DNA from: Candidatus Eremiobacter antarcticus
GTDB taxonomy: Bacteria > Vulcanimicrobiota > Vulcanimicrobiia > Eremiobacterales > Eremiobacteraceae
Assembly (NCBI GenBank): GCA_003244105.1
Contig: QHBK01000002.1
Location: 62,001-126,000 of the forward strand
Direction of reading: 5' to 3'
Length of the DNA: 64,000 bases
The notes beneath the pieces were generated by a model, which saw only the letters and a list, made by a program, of their open reading frames with translations, did no database searches and had not been told where the DNA came from. Shown piece by piece: positions 1 through 9,500 of the stretch. Positions within the stretch are counted from its first letter, which is position 1. The number at the start of each line of letters is the position of its first letter. Made by a program: the position numbers and the translations under genes.

Positions 1-1
1 G

Positions 2-832
2 CACTGTCTCGTACCACCCGGCTTTTTTACGGTTGGGCTGGCTAAGCCGGTCCTGCTGACGGCGCATGGCAGCGACGTCTATCTCTATCCGCGGCAACGC
101 GCGGACTTGCTAGCCGCTGCAGTAACCGCTCTGGAAACGCCGCGGGTTGTCGTGGCGGTCAGCGAGTTTATCAAGCGCGAAGTTCAACAATTGAAAGCGC
201 GCGACGTGCGAGTGATCTATAACGGGGCAGATCCCAGAATTTTCGTACCCGCCGATCGCGCCGCAGCTCGCGCTGTATTGGGGTTGCATAGCGAGCGGCC
301 CGTCGTCGCTTACGCGGGCACGATTGCGCGCTTCAAGGGGCTTTTCGAGCTGGTCCAGGCGGCCCAGAGATTAGCTGCCCTCCAACCTCAGGTCGTGCTC
401 GCGGGCAGCGGGCCCGACACAGCCGAGTTGCGCAGCGCGTTTCGCACCAGCCGAGTGGAGGCGACCTTTCTCGGTGCGTTGCCGCAAGGTCAGGTCGCAA
501 AGATGTTTGCCGCGGCCGACGTTGTCACGCTTCCGAGCCATGCTGAAGGGTTGCCTACGGTGATCTGCGAGGCCATGCTTTCCGGCCGCGCGGTCGTCAC
601 GACGCCGGTGGGTGGACTACCGGAAATCGTTCGAGACGGAGAAACCGGATTGCTCACGCCCGTCGGCGATGACGCAGCGCTTGCCGGCGCCTTGCGGCGG
701 GTTTTGACGGACAGTAGCCTTCGAACACAGATGGAAGCGAATGCGCTGGAGTTCGCCAGCCGTCATCTCACCTGGAGTGCGAACGCCCGGGCATACGAAG
801 CTGTCTATTCAGAGCTGTTGAGCGCGGGGTAG
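2..832 (+). CDS. Glycosyltransferase family 4 (GT-B fold), 5'-truncated by window edge
   Basis: Transfers a sugar from a nucleotide-sugar donor, probably in cell-surface glycan or glycolipid synthesis at the inner face of the membrane. The open frame enters from the window edge and begins with an N-terminal-domain segment (PVLLTAHGSDVYLYP), so the true start lies upstream; the first in-window start-like codon at 107 is internal. The GT-B C-terminal domain follows, with VIYNGADPRIF, the donor-site stretch AGTIARFKG, and the GT4 signature around SHAEGLPTVICEAMLSGRAVV where the EGLPTVICEA acidic residue contacts the nucleotide-sugar. Acceptor and product cannot be told from this fragment. The next gene is convergent and starts only 12 bases beyond the stop. 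Confidence 0.85.
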   Translation, partial: HCLVPPGFFTVGLAKPVLLTAHGSDVYLYPRQRADLLAAAVTALETPRVVVAVSEFIKREVQQLKARDVRVIYNGADPRIFVPADRAAARAVLGLHSERPVVAYAGTIARFKGLFELVQAAQRLAALQPQVVLAGSGPDTAELRSAFRTSRVEATFLGALPQGQVAKMFAAADVVTLPSHAEGLPTVICEAMLSGRAVVTTPVGGLPEIVRDGETGLLTPVGDDAALAGALRRVLTDSSLRTQMEANALEFASRHLTWSANARAYEAVYSELLSAG

Positions 833-843
833 GTCTCCGAGCC

Positions 844-1593
844 TTACGGAGTCAGCACCACCTTGATGCAGTCTTGCTTGCGCGACGCGAATAGTTTGTA
901 GGCGTCGGGTGCATCCTCGAGCGAGCACCGATGCGTCACGACGAAGCTGGGATCGACTTGACCGCGCTCGATCAGGTTCAGCAACGGGCCCATATATCGT
1001 TGGCAATGCGTCTGACCCATGCGGAACGTCAGGCCCTTATCGAAGGCGGCTCCCATGGGCATGGAATCGAGATAGCCGCCGTACACACCGGGAATGGAAA
1101 TAACGCCGCCCTTTCCGCATGCATGAATCGCCTGGCGCAGCGTGTGAGCACGGTCGGTCACAAGGCGCACCCGTTGTTCGCTCTTATCGACGAGCGTGTC
1201 GAAGTTCGGCCCATGTGCTTCCATGCCGACCGCGTCGATGCACGCATCCGGGCCGCGGCCGGCGGTCAGTTCGTCGAGCGCTTCCAAGACATTCACGTCG
1301 TCGTGATGCAGCGTTTCGGCGCCGGCCTGGCGGCCCATAGCAAGCCGCTTGGGGACGCGATCGACCGCGATCATGCGCTCGGCACCGAGCAGAAACGCGC
1401 TGCGGATCGCGAATTGGCCGACGAGGCCGCAGCCCTTTTTCACGACTTGTTCCCCGCAGCCACCGGCAGGCTCTTTGCCGCAGCCAGCGGCAAAGCTCAT
1501 GCCCAAGAACGACGGCATGGGCTCGGAACGTACGAGCGGCGCTGAAAGCGAGACGCCGTTGACAGCCTCTTGGCTGACATCGCTTGGACGCAA
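844..1593 (-). pseudogene. Truncated zinc-type alcohol/formaldehyde dehydrogenase (Rossmann half only)
   Basis: About 200 C-terminal residues match the NAD-binding and C-terminal part of zinc-dependent alcohol dehydrogenases of the glutathione-independent formaldehyde dehydrogenase type: GCGLVGQFAIRSAFLLGAER is the dinucleotide-binding turn, followed by an acidic ribose-binding region (AVDRVPKRL) and FRMGQTHCQRYM. The whole N-terminal catalytic domain with the zinc ligands is missing. In its place are about 50 unrelated residues with three Gly-Cys-Gly repeats, encoded by three copies of GGCTGCGG between about 1435 and 1495. A protein could be translated but could not bind catalytic zinc in the usual way, so I treat it as a remnant left by deletion or recombination. 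Confidence is high for the family and moderate for loss of function. Confidence 0.7.
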
Positions 1594-1648
1594 GGCATCC
1601 TACCGGCTCAATCAGTTGCCTGGGAAGGATGACGTCTAGGACTGCGCG

Positions 1649-3238
1649 TCACTGACCGCTGGCGGTGCGCAACCTCTGCTGCGCTTCTGGAGCCGCGGTT
1701 TCACGCGACAGCGCATAGATGAGATTTTGCGTGATGACATCGACCGGGCCGCCGGCGAATTTCGGTGTCAGTTGGCCGACCCAATTGATGGTGCCGGCGG
1801 TGAAGACCGTGCCTGCGCCCGGAACGGATCGCCCTCTCTCATAGATGCCCATCGTTGCGTAACCCGGACGGCCGTTTGTGTACGACCAATCCGACAAGTC
1901 ACAATAGCCTAAAATCACTTCATCTTTGGGCGTACCGTCGACCCCTGTCGGAACAGCGACTCCATCGATGATCTCATAGGCCGCGGCGTCCGTCTCATAT
2001 CCAATGATGGTCGTTTCTGCGTTCGAGCCCGCGCCGAACGTGGCGCCGTCTGCGAGGCGGGTGCGCTCGTATACCCAATGATCCGCGAACTGCACCTTAT
2101 ACCCGCGCCGGCGCTCGGGCCGGCGCAGCGTAGGAAAGTTGGACCACCATCCGGCGCCGTACTGGTAGCCTGCGCCGACCATCGCGTTTGAGGGGCGTCC
2201 GAGGCGAAACCAATGGGTCGTCTTCAGCGAAGGATCGTCGATCGGGTCGGCTGCGGCGTCTTTGTAGCAGACAAACGTCCGACCGTTATCTTCGAAACGC
2301 ATCTGCCATACCGCAACATCGCCCGAGAAGAAGCACGCGTTCCCACCACGCGCGATGAACCCCTCGACGCTGTCAAGCATCGCTTTTGTCCAGTACTCGT
2401 CATGGCCGACGCTCAAGAACAGCGCGTAGTTGCGGACCAGGCTTGAGCGAACATCGAGGTCGTGGCTGGAACAGAACTCGGCAGTTATCCCTTGGGCTTC
2501 CAAGTACCGGACGAATTTCAAGATCCACGGATTGACTTGTTTCACGAGGTTGATGTAGGGCCGAGAGTAGGAGCAGCGCGGGCCGAGGGGGCTCGTGTAC
2601 GAGCTTACGCCTCCCCAGGCATTGTACGCCTGATACGTTGAGTCGCTCACATGCACCAAAATGGAGGAGGTCGATCCGGGCTCGGCTGCACGCACGACGA
2701 AGACGAGTGCACAAGAGTGCCCGCTTGGCATTTGGCGATCCCTGTAGCCGCTCAATCGCGCGTAGTATACACCGCTCTTCCAACTGGCCGGTACGATTGT
2801 CGTAAAAGCGGCAGGCCAATCACAGCCTTGAGCTGCGAGGAGTGCATCGTCTCGGCGACCGGTCGGAACAAAGCTCGTTTGGATGGCGTCGATTGCAGCG
2901 ACGGTGGTCTCTTCGATGCCAAGGCGGACGAACTGAACCTTGAAATACGGGTCTGATCTGAGCGCGCGCACATGGAGCGTGAGCACGTCGCCGCTTGCGA
3001 CCGAGGACGATGACACGTACCCCTCAATGGCCTTCGGCGGAGCGATCGTCGCGATGACCCGTTTGGCCGCCTTCTTGCTGGCCACAAGCAGGCGGGCGTG
3101 CCAACGAGAGAAGCCGTCAGCCGTCTGATTCGACCCGTGCTTCAGATGTTTTTCGAAGCCACGCCGCGCCAAGCATCGTTGTGTTTGTTTTCCGTCTAGC
3201 CGGCACGATTGAGGAAAGCCGTTCGAGTCGTCGCGCAC
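1649..3238 (-). CDS. N,N-dimethylformamidase beta-subunit-like protein (DMFA2_C-type domain)
   Basis: A 529-residue protein whose main part matches the C-terminal domain of the large subunit of N,N-dimethylformamidase, an amidohydrolase that cleaves dimethylformamide to formate and dimethylamine. Visible family motifs are YQAYNAWGG (about residue 200), SVGHDEYWT (about residue 275) and the nearby GGNACFFSGDVAVWQMR. Many proteins with this domain have no tested substrate, so amidase activity is only a possibility. There is no clear signal peptide, and the first 60 residues look poorly conserved, so the real start may lie further in. It follows the methyltransferase gene on the same strand after 90 bases and may be cotranscribed with it. 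Confidence 0.7.
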   Translation of the reverse strand: MRDDSNGFPQSCRLDGKQTQRCLARRGFEKHLKHGSNQTADGFSRWHARLLVASKKAAKRVIATIAPPKAIEGYVSSSSVASGDVLTLHVRALRSDPYFKVQFVRLGIEETTVAAIDAIQTSFVPTGRRDDALLAAQGCDWPAAFTTIVPASWKSGVYYARLSGYRDRQMPSGHSCALVFVVRAAEPGSTSSILVHVSDSTYQAYNAWGGVSSYTSPLGPRCSYSRPYINLVKQVNPWILKFVRYLEAQGITAEFCSSHDLDVRSSLVRNYALFLSVGHDEYWTKAMLDSVEGFIARGGNACFFSGDVAVWQMRFEDNGRTFVCYKDAAADPIDDPSLKTTHWFRLGRPSNAMVGAGYQYGAGWWSNFPTLRRPERRRGYKVQFADHWVYERTRLADGATFGAGSNAETTIIGYETDAAAYEIIDGVAVPTGVDGTPKDEVILGYCDLSDWSYTNGRPGYATMGIYERGRSVPGAGTVFTAGTINWVGQLTPKFAGGPVDVITQNLIYALSRETAAPEAQQRLRTASGQ

Positions 3239-3327
3239 TGAAGCATTTTGGCGGGCAACAGCGGTGGGCTCTTTTTGTTTTCAACAGCGCAATCTGCTGC
3301 CTCAGGCGGATAGCGGCAACAGAAACC

Positions 3328-4146
3328 TCAAACGTTGCTCCAGGCCCCCACGAGGCCCGGCGAAGAAATCACTCCTTTTGATGCTAGAACCTCGGCGTGA
3401 AGCCTCTCGCGCAGCGTATCCAAATCGCCCAGCTTTTCCAGGCTGAGGCCATTCTGCGCAATTTGTGGACGCAAACTCAGGAGAATATCATAGATCCAGC
3501 GCGCCAAGTCTGCATCGTCCCCAAGCAGCATCTCCAAATAACTCGTGGGCGCCCGCAGGCCCGCACCCATGAACACGCGATGGAGATTCAGTCCAGAATC
3601 TGTATTCGCTCCGGCTCGCAGCATGGTTTCGTGGCACAGCGACGCACACGTGGAATACAGAGGCAAGTGTTCGACCAGCTTAAGCATCGGCGCCCAAGAG
3701 ATCTCCTGAAACGCGACGATTCCGTGTGCGCGGACTAAGCGGGAGAGAGATCGCAATACATCCGTGGGATCCGGAAGAAACTGCAAGATAAAGCGGCCAA
3801 CGACGGCGTCGTATTGCCTGTTGCTTGGCACGTGATTGACATCAGATTCGGTGAAAGTCACGTTGTGCAGGCCGGCCTCAGCCGCGCGAGCTCTGGCTAA
3901 GGCGACAGAACGAGCATCGCGTTCGATTCCGACGACCTCGCCCCCCGAGCCGACGATTCGGGCCAGGAGCATGCTCACGTCCCCGACTCCTGATCCGACG
4001 TCGAGGACATGTTGGCTGGACGCGATTCCTGCTCGTCTGAACAGCCGTTCGGTCACGGGGCCATAGCGCTCAGCTTGTCGGATGAGTCGCTCGTATTCGA
4101 TTTCCGAATAGCCAAGAGCATATCCAGGAAGATCCATGCGTTTCAT
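3328..4146 (-). CDS. Class I SAM-dependent methyltransferase
   Basis: A 272-residue cytoplasmic enzyme with a complete Rossmann-type SAM fold: motif I VLDVGSGVGDVS near residue 50, the acidic end of strand 2 at GIERD, motif II-like FTESDVNH, and VGRFILQFLPDP at strand 4. It resembles the ubiquinone/menaquinone-biosynthesis-like Methyltransf_11/25 group, but nothing seen fixes the acceptor. The ATG at 4146 fits; a second ATG lies three codons later. It is the first gene of a leftward pair with the dimethylformamidase-like gene. A function in small-molecule or lipid methylation is inferred only from the family. Confidence 0.8.
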   Translation of the reverse strand: MKRMDLPGYALGYSEIEYERLIRQAERYGPVTERLFRRAGIASSQHVLDVGSGVGDVSMLLARIVGSGGEVVGIERDARSVALARARAAEAGLHNVTFTESDVNHVPSNRQYDAVVGRFILQFLPDPTDVLRSLSRLVRAHGIVAFQEISWAPMLKLVEHLPLYSTCASLCHETMLRAGANTDSGLNLHRVFMGAGLRAPTSYLEMLLGDDADLARWIYDILLSLRPQIAQNGLSLEKLGDLDTLRERLHAEVLASKGVISSPGLVGAWSNV

Positions 4147-4379
4147 GTTGGCGAAAGCTCACCTTTGCCTTTCAGTGCCGCGAGTGAACGCGTCAATGCT
4201 TGCTCGGCAGCGGCTTGCCCTTTTTGCACGGCGTCGCACTTCTAACGGGCGACGCTCCATAGACGGAGCTGCTTGACTCGGCTTCTCGCGTGGTCGGTCC
4301 GAAGTCCGTCCGCTCCCAGGTTGCTCACAGGATGGCTTGCTATCATACTCCTGAAGGGCGGAAAGGACAAAAAACCACT

Positions 4380-4898
4380 GTGAAACTCTTTCTCTCAGTC
4401 CTCGCGGCGACGCTGGTCGCTGCTACGCTCAATGTGACGTCATTGCAGCCTGCCAAGGCCGATCAGGCCGCTGTCGTCCGCAACATCCTGCTTGGCGCAG
4501 CTGCGGTCGCGGGAATCGCAATCGAGGCAAACGTCGCTCACAAGAACAAGCTCGCAACCACGATCGAGGGCTATCTCCAAAACGGCGGCACCGTCTACGA
4601 GGATGGTCATGTCGTGATGCCCGACGGGCGAAGCTACTACCCCGGCAATTATGGCCAGACGATCGCCTGCAACGCCGGCTACTGCAGCATCAGCGGCACT
4701 GCCGCATACAACGGATACAATAACTACAATGGGTATCCTGGTTACAACGCAAACGCCGCCTACAATCCGAACTACGGCGGTTCGTGGCATCAAGATGCCA
4801 ACGGCAACAACGTCTACACGCCTTACCCGAACTACAACAATCAAGTGTACCAGAGCCGCGGGCGCACGTTCCATCGCGGGCAGACCGTCTACCACTAG
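4380..4898 (+). CDS. Secreted Asn/Tyr/Gly-rich protein of unknown function
   Basis: I take the GTG at 4380 as start because it is preceded by GGAAAGGAC at a usable distance and opens directly into a signal peptide (KLFLSVLAATLVAATL, cleavage near PAKA-D), giving 172 residues. The mature part has a hydrophobic segment (VVRNILLGAAAVAGIAIEA), a short middle with YEDGHVVMPDGRSYYP, and then a low-complexity tail built from NGY, NYN and GYN units, ending in RGRTFHRGQTVYH. Such Tyr/Asn-rich tails occur in envelope or extracellular-matrix proteins, but no family is recognised. A terminator lies 16 bases after the stop, so it is probably a single-gene unit. Confidence 0.7.
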   Translation: MKLFLSVLAATLVAATLNVTSLQPAKADQAAVVRNILLGAAAVAGIAIEANVAHKNKLATTIEGYLQNGGTVYEDGHVVMPDGRSYYPGNYGQTIACNAGYCSISGTAAYNGYNNYNGYPGYNANAAYNPNYGGSWHQDANGNNVYTPYPNYNNQVYQSRGRTFHRGQTVYH

Positions 4899-4913
4899 AA
4901 GCCAGCCCTGACC

Positions 4914-4955
4914 GGCGGTCGCGCTACAAGCCGAGCGCGGGCCGCCTTTTTTTTT
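4914..4955 (+). terminator. Rho-independent terminator after the secreted Asn/Tyr-rich gene
   Basis: A GC-rich stem (GGCGGTCGCGCT pairing with AGCGCGGGCCGCC, one bulge) is followed by nine T. It also lies at the 3' end of the convergent aspartyl protease gene. Confidence 0.85.
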
Positions 4956-5812
4956 ACCTTCTGATGAGGGATAAACGGGATCTGGGGAAGTCAAACCGTA
5001 CGAGGTTTCCCGCGAAGAACGTGTAGCCGAGCACCCCGCGGAATGCAACACCGGTTGCGGCTCTCAGGTGATCGAAGAACGAGCCGACCGCGACGTCAAA
5101 ACCTTCAAACCGATAGCCGGAGACATGCATACGTTCGAGCCTGGCGCTTCGCGCGTGAAGGCTCGGGGAATCTCCGCCCAGGCCGAAAAGATCCGGAGCG
5201 GGCAGTGTCCGCAGGTCCAGCTCGCTGACGAGATCCGGCGAGATGACCGACATCTCCGCGCCTGTGTCCACCGCGAAGTCAAACGGTCCTCGATCGTTGA
5301 CGAACGCCTCGACGAACAGCAATGTTCTGTTCGTGAAAGACACCTCCCCGGCCGGCGCCTCAACGTGTGCCGGCGAATCGAATGCTATGGTGCCCCCCAC
5401 ATAATCGACATCGACCACATGGGGGGCGCAAGAAATCAATACCCAGACTGCCTACCACGGTGGGGACGATAGGGCGCAAGGCCGTGAATCTGTCCACCAC
5501 GCCGACCATCAAGGACTCGGTGAGAGTTGGACCGACCTGGATGCTGCGGACTTGGGCGACGGAAGCCCGCATGGCTCCCGCCGCCCCCATGCCCTCAGCA
5601 CTCCTCATGCCTGCGATACCGACGCGCGCTGCGAAAGTGGGATCGACGACTGTCGTTGGAGCGCCCGTGTCCAAGATAAAATCCGCCGCGGGCTCGCCGT
5701 TCACGCTGACCGGAACAAGCACAAAGTGGTTGTACATGCCGCCGAAGCTGATCTTCGTGGGCTGTCCGAGCTCTGCGGCTCGTTCATCATGTGCGTTGAA
5801 CCCGAATGCCAT
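4954..5812 (-). pseudogene. Two-domain retropepsin-like aspartyl protease, frameshifted at a G6/C6 run
   Basis: Two reading frames together make one protein of about 285 residues. The first half starts at ATG 5812 (good GAAAGGAC site) and carries FILDTGAPTTVV; the second half carries FAVDTGAEMSVI. DTG is the catalytic aspartate triad of retropepsin-like proteases, so the intact gene would encode a tandem pair of such domains. The first frame reads VVGSLGIDFLRPP and then degenerates; the second picks up at PHVVDVDYVGG. Removing one base from the run of six G at 5421-5426 (C on the coding strand) joins them as FLRPHVVDVDYVGG, which suits the family. There is no signal peptide. The gene follows the HTH regulator by 10 bases and looks cotranscribed. 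Error in assembly or a real mutation cannot be told apart here. Confidence 0.75.
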
Positions 5813-5822
5813 GTTCGTCCTT

Positions 5823-6410
5823 TCAATCGCCGTCGTCTCGATCTGGCTGAAGAGGATAAAAACACAGGAAGCATCCATACGCGACGCCTTTGCGGCTGCT
5901 TTGGCGCGCGTCGACCATCCATTCTTCCAGCTGCTTTGTGACTTTCGGGAGGCGCGTTTCCGGGATCCGCGTTGCGAAGCGGCTCACCACCATCTTCAGC
6001 CGCGAACCGCGGTCGCGGCATCGCGCTCGATGCTGCACAGTTTGCAACATCTCGTTCGCAGCTGCGTCCATCCATTTGCCGATCGACATGCGAAAACGGG
6101 CAAGTGTTTCGTCGCGTTCTGCGCCTTGGAAGAGAGTTGGATCAACGGCTAAGCGTCGAGCGGCGGCGACGAAGTATTGCTCCACGGTGCCGCGCTTTCG
6201 CTTCGTATGAGCGCGCCTGACCAGGCCGGCCCTCTCGAGGATGGCGAGGTGACGGTACAGCTTCGTGGGACTCGCGCCCAACGCATCGGCCACATGCTTC
6301 GTCGTGCGCGGGCCATGTGCGAACGCCGCGAACATCTGCGCTCTGAGGGGGTCCGCCAGCGCGCGCACCTGGCCGAGAGTGCGCACGGTGAGCACGGAAG
6401 CTCGCTTCAT
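5823..6410 (-). CDS. ArsR-type winged-helix transcriptional regulator
   Basis: The N-terminal 95 residues form a winged helix-turn-helix: ALADPLRAQMFAAFAHGPRTTK, the recognition region HVADALGASPTKLYRHLAILERAGLV, and a wing with RKRGTVEQYF. The C-terminal half (FRMSIGKWMDAAANEML and on) is probably for dimerisation or ligand sensing. No cysteine metal site like that of ArsR/SmtB is seen, so the signal is unknown. I chose the ATG at 6410 because TGAGG sits just before it; an in-frame ATG at 6419 is the alternative. It probably controls itself and the aspartyl protease gene directly behind it, through the palindrome at 6420-6439. Confidence 0.8.
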   Translation of the reverse strand: MKRASVLTVRTLGQVRALADPLRAQMFAAFAHGPRTTKHVADALGASPTKLYRHLAILERAGLVRRAHTKRKRGTVEQYFVAAARRLAVDPTLFQGAERDETLARFRMSIGKWMDAAANEMLQTVQHRARCRDRGSRLKMVVSRFATRIPETRLPKVTKQLEEWMVDARQSSRKGVAYGCFLCFYPLQPDRDDGD

Positions 6411-6419
6411 CAGCCTCAT

Positions 6420-6439
6420 TATTCACATTTTTATGAATA
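6420..6439. promoter_or_regulatory. Palindrome upstream of the ArsR-type gene, candidate autoregulatory operator
   Basis: TATTCA and TGAATA face each other across eight bases in an AT-rich patch within an otherwise GC-rich window, just upstream of the regulator's start codon. Position and symmetry suit an operator bound by the dimeric regulator; this is inferred from position only. Confidence 0.45.
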
Positions 6440-6524
6440 TTGTCAATGATATGAACGGTGTGCGTGTTTCGCGGCCGGTTGAAGGCACGTTTCCAGCTCG
6501 TGCCGCATTCATCGCAATACAGTG

Positions 6525-9500
6525 ATGGTCCACTCCAAGATGGCCGCCCAGGTGCTCGCGCTTGTGTTCGTTGCGGGCGCGATTTTTTTTGTGCCACACG
6601 CGGGCGCGGCCGCGCCGCTGTCTCCGGTCGATTCCGTGAACCCGTTCATCGGCACGTCCGGCAACGGGTTCGACGGCGCCACCAACACCTTTCCCGGCGC
6701 TGATGCGCCGTTCGGCATGGTACAGTGGAGTCCGGATACGCCGGCGCACAACGCGGGAGGGGGGTACTCATACGCCGATTCCAGCATCACCGGCTTCACG
6801 CTCACCCACCTGAGCGGTCCGGGCTGCAGCGTTTTCGGCGACATCGGCTTCTTGCCGACGATAGGCGGGGTCGTCGACCCGGCCAACGCCAGCCAGCCGT
6901 TTTCGCATGCGTCCGAGACGGCGAAGCCGGGCTATTACTCGGTCATCGTCGGGATGCCGGGCATCGCCACCCGTTTAGCGGTCACTCCGCGGACGGGCTT
7001 GGGCGCTTTCACGTTTCCTGCGACGATGCGTGCGAACGTGCTCATCAATGCGTCTTCCGACCAAGCCGGCGTCACCGATGCGGGGATCCGTTTCGTGGGC
7101 GATCGAGAGGTGACAGGCTCTGCCACAAGCGGCGGGTTCTGCGGCATGCCCGGAACATATACCGTGTACTTCGCGGCCCGCTTCGACCGGCCGTTCGTCG
7201 AGCATGGGACGTGGCTGCATAAGCAAGTCATGCCGGACTCCGACGACGCGAGCGGGGCCGGTGTCGGCGGTTGGGCGACCTTTGACGCCTCTCTCGAGCA
7301 TACCGTAAAAGTGCAGACCTCCATTTCCTGGGTGAGCGTCGCGGGAGCGGAAAGCAACCTCCGCTCCGAAGCGACCTCATGGGACATCGATCATGTCAGA
7401 CGTGCGACCGCAGCACAGTGGTCCGCTGAGCTGTCGAGGGTGCGCATACGCGGCGAGACGCAGTCACAGCGGCGAGTCTTCTACACCGCGCTCTATCATG
7501 CGATGCTGCACCCCAACGTCTTCAACGATGCCGACGGTCAATATCGCGGCTTCGACCAAGCACTGCACCACGCGCGCCCCGGCCACACGGAGTACGCGAC
7601 GTTTTCCGGATGGGATATCTACCGTACGGCGATCCCGCTGCTTGCCCTACTCCAGCCGCAGCGAACGAGCGACATGATGCAATCCCTGGTCGATGCTTCC
7701 CAACAGATGGGATGGCTTCCGAAATGGTCGCTCGTCAACGCGGAGACCGGAGTCATGGGCGGCGATCCGTCGGATCCGATGATCGCGGGCGCATACGCAT
7801 TCGGCGCCCGCGATTTCGACGCTCGGGCCGCGCTGGCCGCGATGCTGAATGGAGCGACGCAGCCGTCAGGCACGGGCGGACAAGGCTGGTACAAACAGCG
7901 GCCCGCCCTCGACGAGTATCTGACGCGGGGTTACGTGACCAACGACCATACGACCAACGTGTCCCCGGTGCCGAACGGCGCTTCCTTGACACTGGAATAT
8001 TCTCTCGACGATTTCTCCATCGCGCAATTCGCCCGCGCGCTGGGCGACCAGCGGACCTACGACATGATGATGCAGCGCGCGCAGAGTTGGGAGAATGTCT
8101 TCGATCAATCGACCAGGCTGATCGCCCCGCGCGACGGCAACGGCGCATTTCTGCAAACGCCCCTTCAGCGCAGCGGTCAAAGCGGCTTTCAAGAAGGCAC
8201 CGCTGCGCAATACACCTGGATGGTGCCCCACAATCTGGCGGCGTTGATCGAAGGGATGGGTGGCCGCGCGCAAGCCATTCAAACACTGGATGCGTTTTTC
8301 ACCCAAATCGATGGCGGCGCGAGCGTTCCGTACGCCTGGATGGGCAATGAGCCGAGCATCGGCAGCCCGTGGGTGTACCTCGCGGCCGGTGCGCCCTGGA
8401 AAGCCCAGCGCGTCATCCGCGACGTGATGACGCAGTTGTGGGGGGATACGCCTGACGGCGTTCCCGGCAACGACGACTTGGGGACCATGAGCGCATGGTA
8501 CGTGTGGTGTGCGCTGGGCCTGTATCCTCAGAATCCGGCCACGGCGGTCTTCGATTTAGGAACCCCGCTGTTCGAGCACGTCTCGATTCGCGTTCCGGCC
8601 GGCGCCAAGCTCGACATCGATGCTCCCGGCGCCTCAACCGCAAACGCGTTTGTGCAGTCGGTGCGGCTCGGGGGCAAGCCGTACGCGAAGAGTTGGGTGT
8701 CATTCACGAAAAACCGACCGATCGATTTGAGGTTCGCGGTGGGTCCCCAACCGAACGAACGCTGGGCGAGCGCTCCAGGCGATGAGCCGCCTTCATACGC
8801 CTCAGGTCCTGTCCGCTTTCCGCCGTCTGCACTGGCGTCATTTGCTGCGCCCTCGCCTTCCCACGTTGATTTGCGCGCCGGTTCTTCTGCCACGGTTCAC
8901 TTCGGCGTCGCAAACGCCGGCCGCAACCCCACAACCGTTTCGTGGCGAGCGGATGTGCCGGGTTCTCTCAGCGTCACGCCTGCAGCGGGAACGGTCGACG
9001 TAGCGCCTTCCACGACGAGCGATGTCGCCGTCGGCATACATGCCGGCCGTTCGGCGCCGCCGGGACTTTACAACGTTCCAATCTCAGGCCGAACGCAAAG
9101 CGGTGCGTCGATCCCGCAAGCCACGGCCGTCGTAAGGGTTGGTGGCGCGGCGACGGCTGTTCCGCTCGTGTTCGTCGCCAATTACTCGAGCAACGTCGTC
9201 ACACCGATCGACTCGCGGACGCACGCGTACGGCGCCCCCATCGGCGTCGGCAAGAGCCCGCGCGATCTTGCGCTCAGTCCCGATCGCAGGCGGCTGTACG
9301 TCGCAAACGAGCGGTCGAACGACGTGACGGTGATCGACACCCGCTCGCAATCGGTCATCGCAACGGTGAAAGCCGGCAATGCGCCGTACAGCATCGTTGT
9401 CGCTCCGGACGGCGCAACGGTCTGGGTAGCAAATGCGCGTGACGACACCGTTCAGCCGATAGACGTGGCGACGCTCCAACCGGGTCCGCCTATCAGCGTG

